Translations under genes and position numbers: made by a program | Part shown: piece by piece, positions 62,301 to 64,000 of the stretch | How the letters are laid out: each line of letters opens with the position of its first letter | Numbering within the stretch: position 1 is the stretch's first letter | The notes under the pieces: model-generated | Told to the model about the DNA's origin: nothing | The model's input: the letters and a program-made list of their open reading frames with translations, nothing else | Databases searched by the model: none | NCBI GenBank assembly: GCA_026545765.1 | Contig: JAIFAC010000031.1 | Span: 1 to 64,000 of the forward strand | From: Plantago major | Lineage: Eukaryota; Streptophyta; Magnoliopsida; Lamiales; Plantaginaceae | Direction: 5' to 3' | DNA: 64,000 nucleotides

Positions 62301-62558
62301 TCTAAGAGTGGGGAGGAACGAACTAAGAATGAGAACAGCAAAACACCATTAACTAGGCTAATATAGCCATTCACTAAAGTAGACAAAATATCAGCCGTCT
62401 GGTTACCTTCCTGATAAACAAAATGTAGTTTCCAATCTTCAAATTGCTGAAGGATAAGCCTAATCTCTACCACCAGATGTCGATGGACACATGGTGGTAT
62501 CGCCGTCCTTTTTAACAAGAGAGAACAAAACACAAGACAGTTTGGATTTCAATAGATG
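59341..62558 (-). repeat. Tandem array of about eight units of roughly 420 bp derived from a retroelement RNase H tail
   Basis: The word AGGCTAATATAGCC or a close variant recurs at 59405, 59833, 60264, 60669, 61103, 61508, 61929 and 62355, giving steps of 428, 431, 405, 434, 405, 421 and 426. Every unit also has TTTCAATAGAGGAAATATCA, CATTCAAATGTCACTATAT, TTTAATGTACCATGTGA and TCGATGGGCCCATGG-like words. On the minus strand, units encode IPPWAHRPLVEEIRRIL, LEDWKLHFVYRESNQTADI and SKLGSGYISLVNGVLG, the conserved end of a plant RNase H-like domain. Most units have indels and no long frame. The units starting at 60669 and 61508 share CGATTAAATGCAGTT in place of CAGCCGTCTGGTTAC, which hints at a two-unit higher-order repeat. 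Confidence 0.85.
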
Positions 62559-64000
62559 TGTTGGTCCAGATAACGGCAAAGTAAAAGACTAGAGGGGGTT
62601 GAATAGTCTTTTAAAACTTTTGTCGATAAAACTATTTCTCGGATATCGATACTTAGATTGAGCGGAAGACTTAAGATAGATAAGTGCGAAGCAGTTAAAG
62701 TGTGTGTGTGTGTGTGTGTTCTTTGAAATGTAAATCTGAAAAGTAAATAACACAGCCAAGTATAGTGGTATACGGAGGTGGCGTAATCCTCCGACTAATC
62801 CACTTGGTCTTCAGACCTAGAATTCACTAGAATAGATAATTGAGGTCACCTTACAAAATCCTATTCTAAGATTCCTTAAACAAATGGTTCCCAACCAAAT
62901 GTTCCCCGGCTTTCCACGACCAGTACTTCTATTGAAACCTTTTGAGCTATTCCCTAGCTTCCCGAGCTAAGTACTTCACATGCTCGATAACCTTGGATTT
63001 ATTCCTTAGTTTCTCAAACTAAGTACTTCACATACTCCACTTGATGATGGTGTTAGTTTTGGTTTGAGTTGTCGGATGACCTTCTTTAATAACTTTTGAT
63101 TAATCGGATAGCTCGTGAATCAAGTATACTTAATACACTTTGCAATGTATGGTATCTTGTTCTTTTCTTGACCAATCTATGATAGTTGTTCGAGAATGAA
63201 TCTCGGATACTTGGTCTTTCGATTCAACTCTTTCACAAATAGCGATTGCTTGTTTAGGATCGGGACACTTAGAACTTTAGTGCTACTTAAGATCAAGAGC
63301 TTTGAGTGCATGAAAGCTTGAGGATAAGTAGTTTGCTTTGAGAGAGTAAGGTGTTGACGTGTTTTGGAGTTGAGGTGTGTTCTCAAGCGATCTAAGTGTT
63401 GATATTTATAGATGAATTTGAGTGCCGTTTGAATAGTATCCGTTAGGCTCAAATCAAATTCAAACTATTGATATCTGTGTATAGTACTGTAGCAGGTTTG
63501 TCTTCTTCTTCAGAAGCCACCGTTACTTTCGTTCAGACATCTCTGTCCGTGCATTTAATGCATTGTACTATACTTTTGTCTTGTAGTGCCAACGGAACTA
63601 TGCATTGTATCAGAGACTAGTATTATCAGATTTCTCTGATTCTTTGCACGTCCTTGTCTTCAATCTTCAGATACCACTTTATTGAAACAACTTTGTTGCA
63701 ATATATTTCTTTTTCAGAAATGTGGTTAAAGCTCAAGGTATCTGAGAGTAGATATCTGTGGGCACTTTCTTGGTTTTCAGAATCCTTCCAGTTCTCAGAT
63801 ATCTCTTTAAAACACTTGTTCATTTTAGAACCAAATTGTGTCTTTCTGATATCTGATCACAGGTATCTGTAAAACATTCGATAATCTTGCGATCTTCAAA
63901 TCTTGATGTTGTTGAACTTGTTACCTTGGATGTCTTCTTCTTGGTCTTCTCCATAAAATAAAAATTACATTTTGAGACCTAACATCCTATAAAGATTAGC
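62559..64000 (+). mobile_element. LTR inserted in the tandem array, right side cut by the window end
   Basis: The repeat unit stops abruptly after TTTGGATTTCAATAGA where other units continue with GGAAATATC. New sequence starts TGTTGGTCCAGATAACGGCA, followed by AGACTAGAGGGGGTTGAATA, a leader I associate with plant Copia (SIRE-like) LTRs. No coding sequence follows in 1.44 kb. Whether it is a solo LTR or the 5' LTR of a full element cannot be seen. Confidence 0.6.
62700..62719. repeat. (GT)n microsatellite inside the LTR
   Basis: About ten GT dinucleotides, probably polymorphic. Confidence 0.9.

Noticed and set aside
1..64000. CRISPR-like arrays, bacterial operons, organelle insertions
   Set aside because: No short regularly spaced identical repeats, no ribosome-binding-site operon layout and no plastid or mitochondrial genes were seen.

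Overview
The window is plant nuclear DNA, most likely from a eudicot. The genes have many short exons with GT-AG junctions, the spacers are AT-rich, and there are Stowaway-type MITEs, solo LTRs with 5-bp target duplications, and plant-only families (PB1/octicosapeptide, CYSTM, plant CorA-like, FBA-type F-box). I cannot name the species.

Layout. 0.8-7.1 kb (-): fatty acid amide hydrolase (FAAH), about 20 short exons. 7.1-15 kb: gene-free, with simple repeats, a dispersed AT-rich repeat and a probable solo LTR. 15.06-16.56 kb (+): PB1-domain protein with a Gln-rich tail. 19.2-19.8 and 25.4-26.7 kb (+): two small cysteine-rich transmembrane (CYSTM) genes. 28.3-30.1 kb: a long-TIR, Mutator-like foldback element split by a solo LTR. 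31.8-32.9 and 35.0-36.1 kb (+): two F-box genes in tandem. 36.8-40.1 kb (-): plant CorA-like membrane protein. 41.8-45.0 kb: a 3.2-kb solo LTR with a perfect 5-bp duplication, apparently inside another LTR-like sequence that ends near 46.5 kb. 47.7-48.5 kb: a second member of the solo-LTR family found at 28.6 kb. 49.35-56.4 kb (+): oligopeptide transporter of the OPT4 type. 57.7-58.6 kb: a TIR element with a GC-rich cargo. 58.9-62.56 kb: an RNase H remnant followed by about eight tandem units of roughly 420 bp that carry the end of the RNase H region. 62.56 kb to the end: an LTR inserted into that array.

Two points matter for anyone using the annotation. First, FAAH, the PB1 gene and OPT4 lie close together in Arabidopsis (At5g64440, At5g64430, At5g64410, from memory), so the window looks like a conserved block expanded by transposons and by other genes. 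Second, almost every multi-domain gene carries 1-2 nt frame breaks, often in short homopolymers, while splice sites and conserved residues on both sides are intact. This fits consensus indels in a long-read assembly better than independent decay of unrelated genes. I therefore annotate these as genes with breaks. Two base-substitution stops (PB1 gene and second F-box gene) are not explained by indels and are flagged separately.

The genes have separate functions (N-acylethanolamine breakdown, PB1 scaffolding, small membrane stress proteins, SCF substrate recognition, cation transport, peptide or metal-chelate transport). They share a chromosomal neighbourhood, not a pathway. No rRNA, CRISPR or confident tRNA gene was seen.
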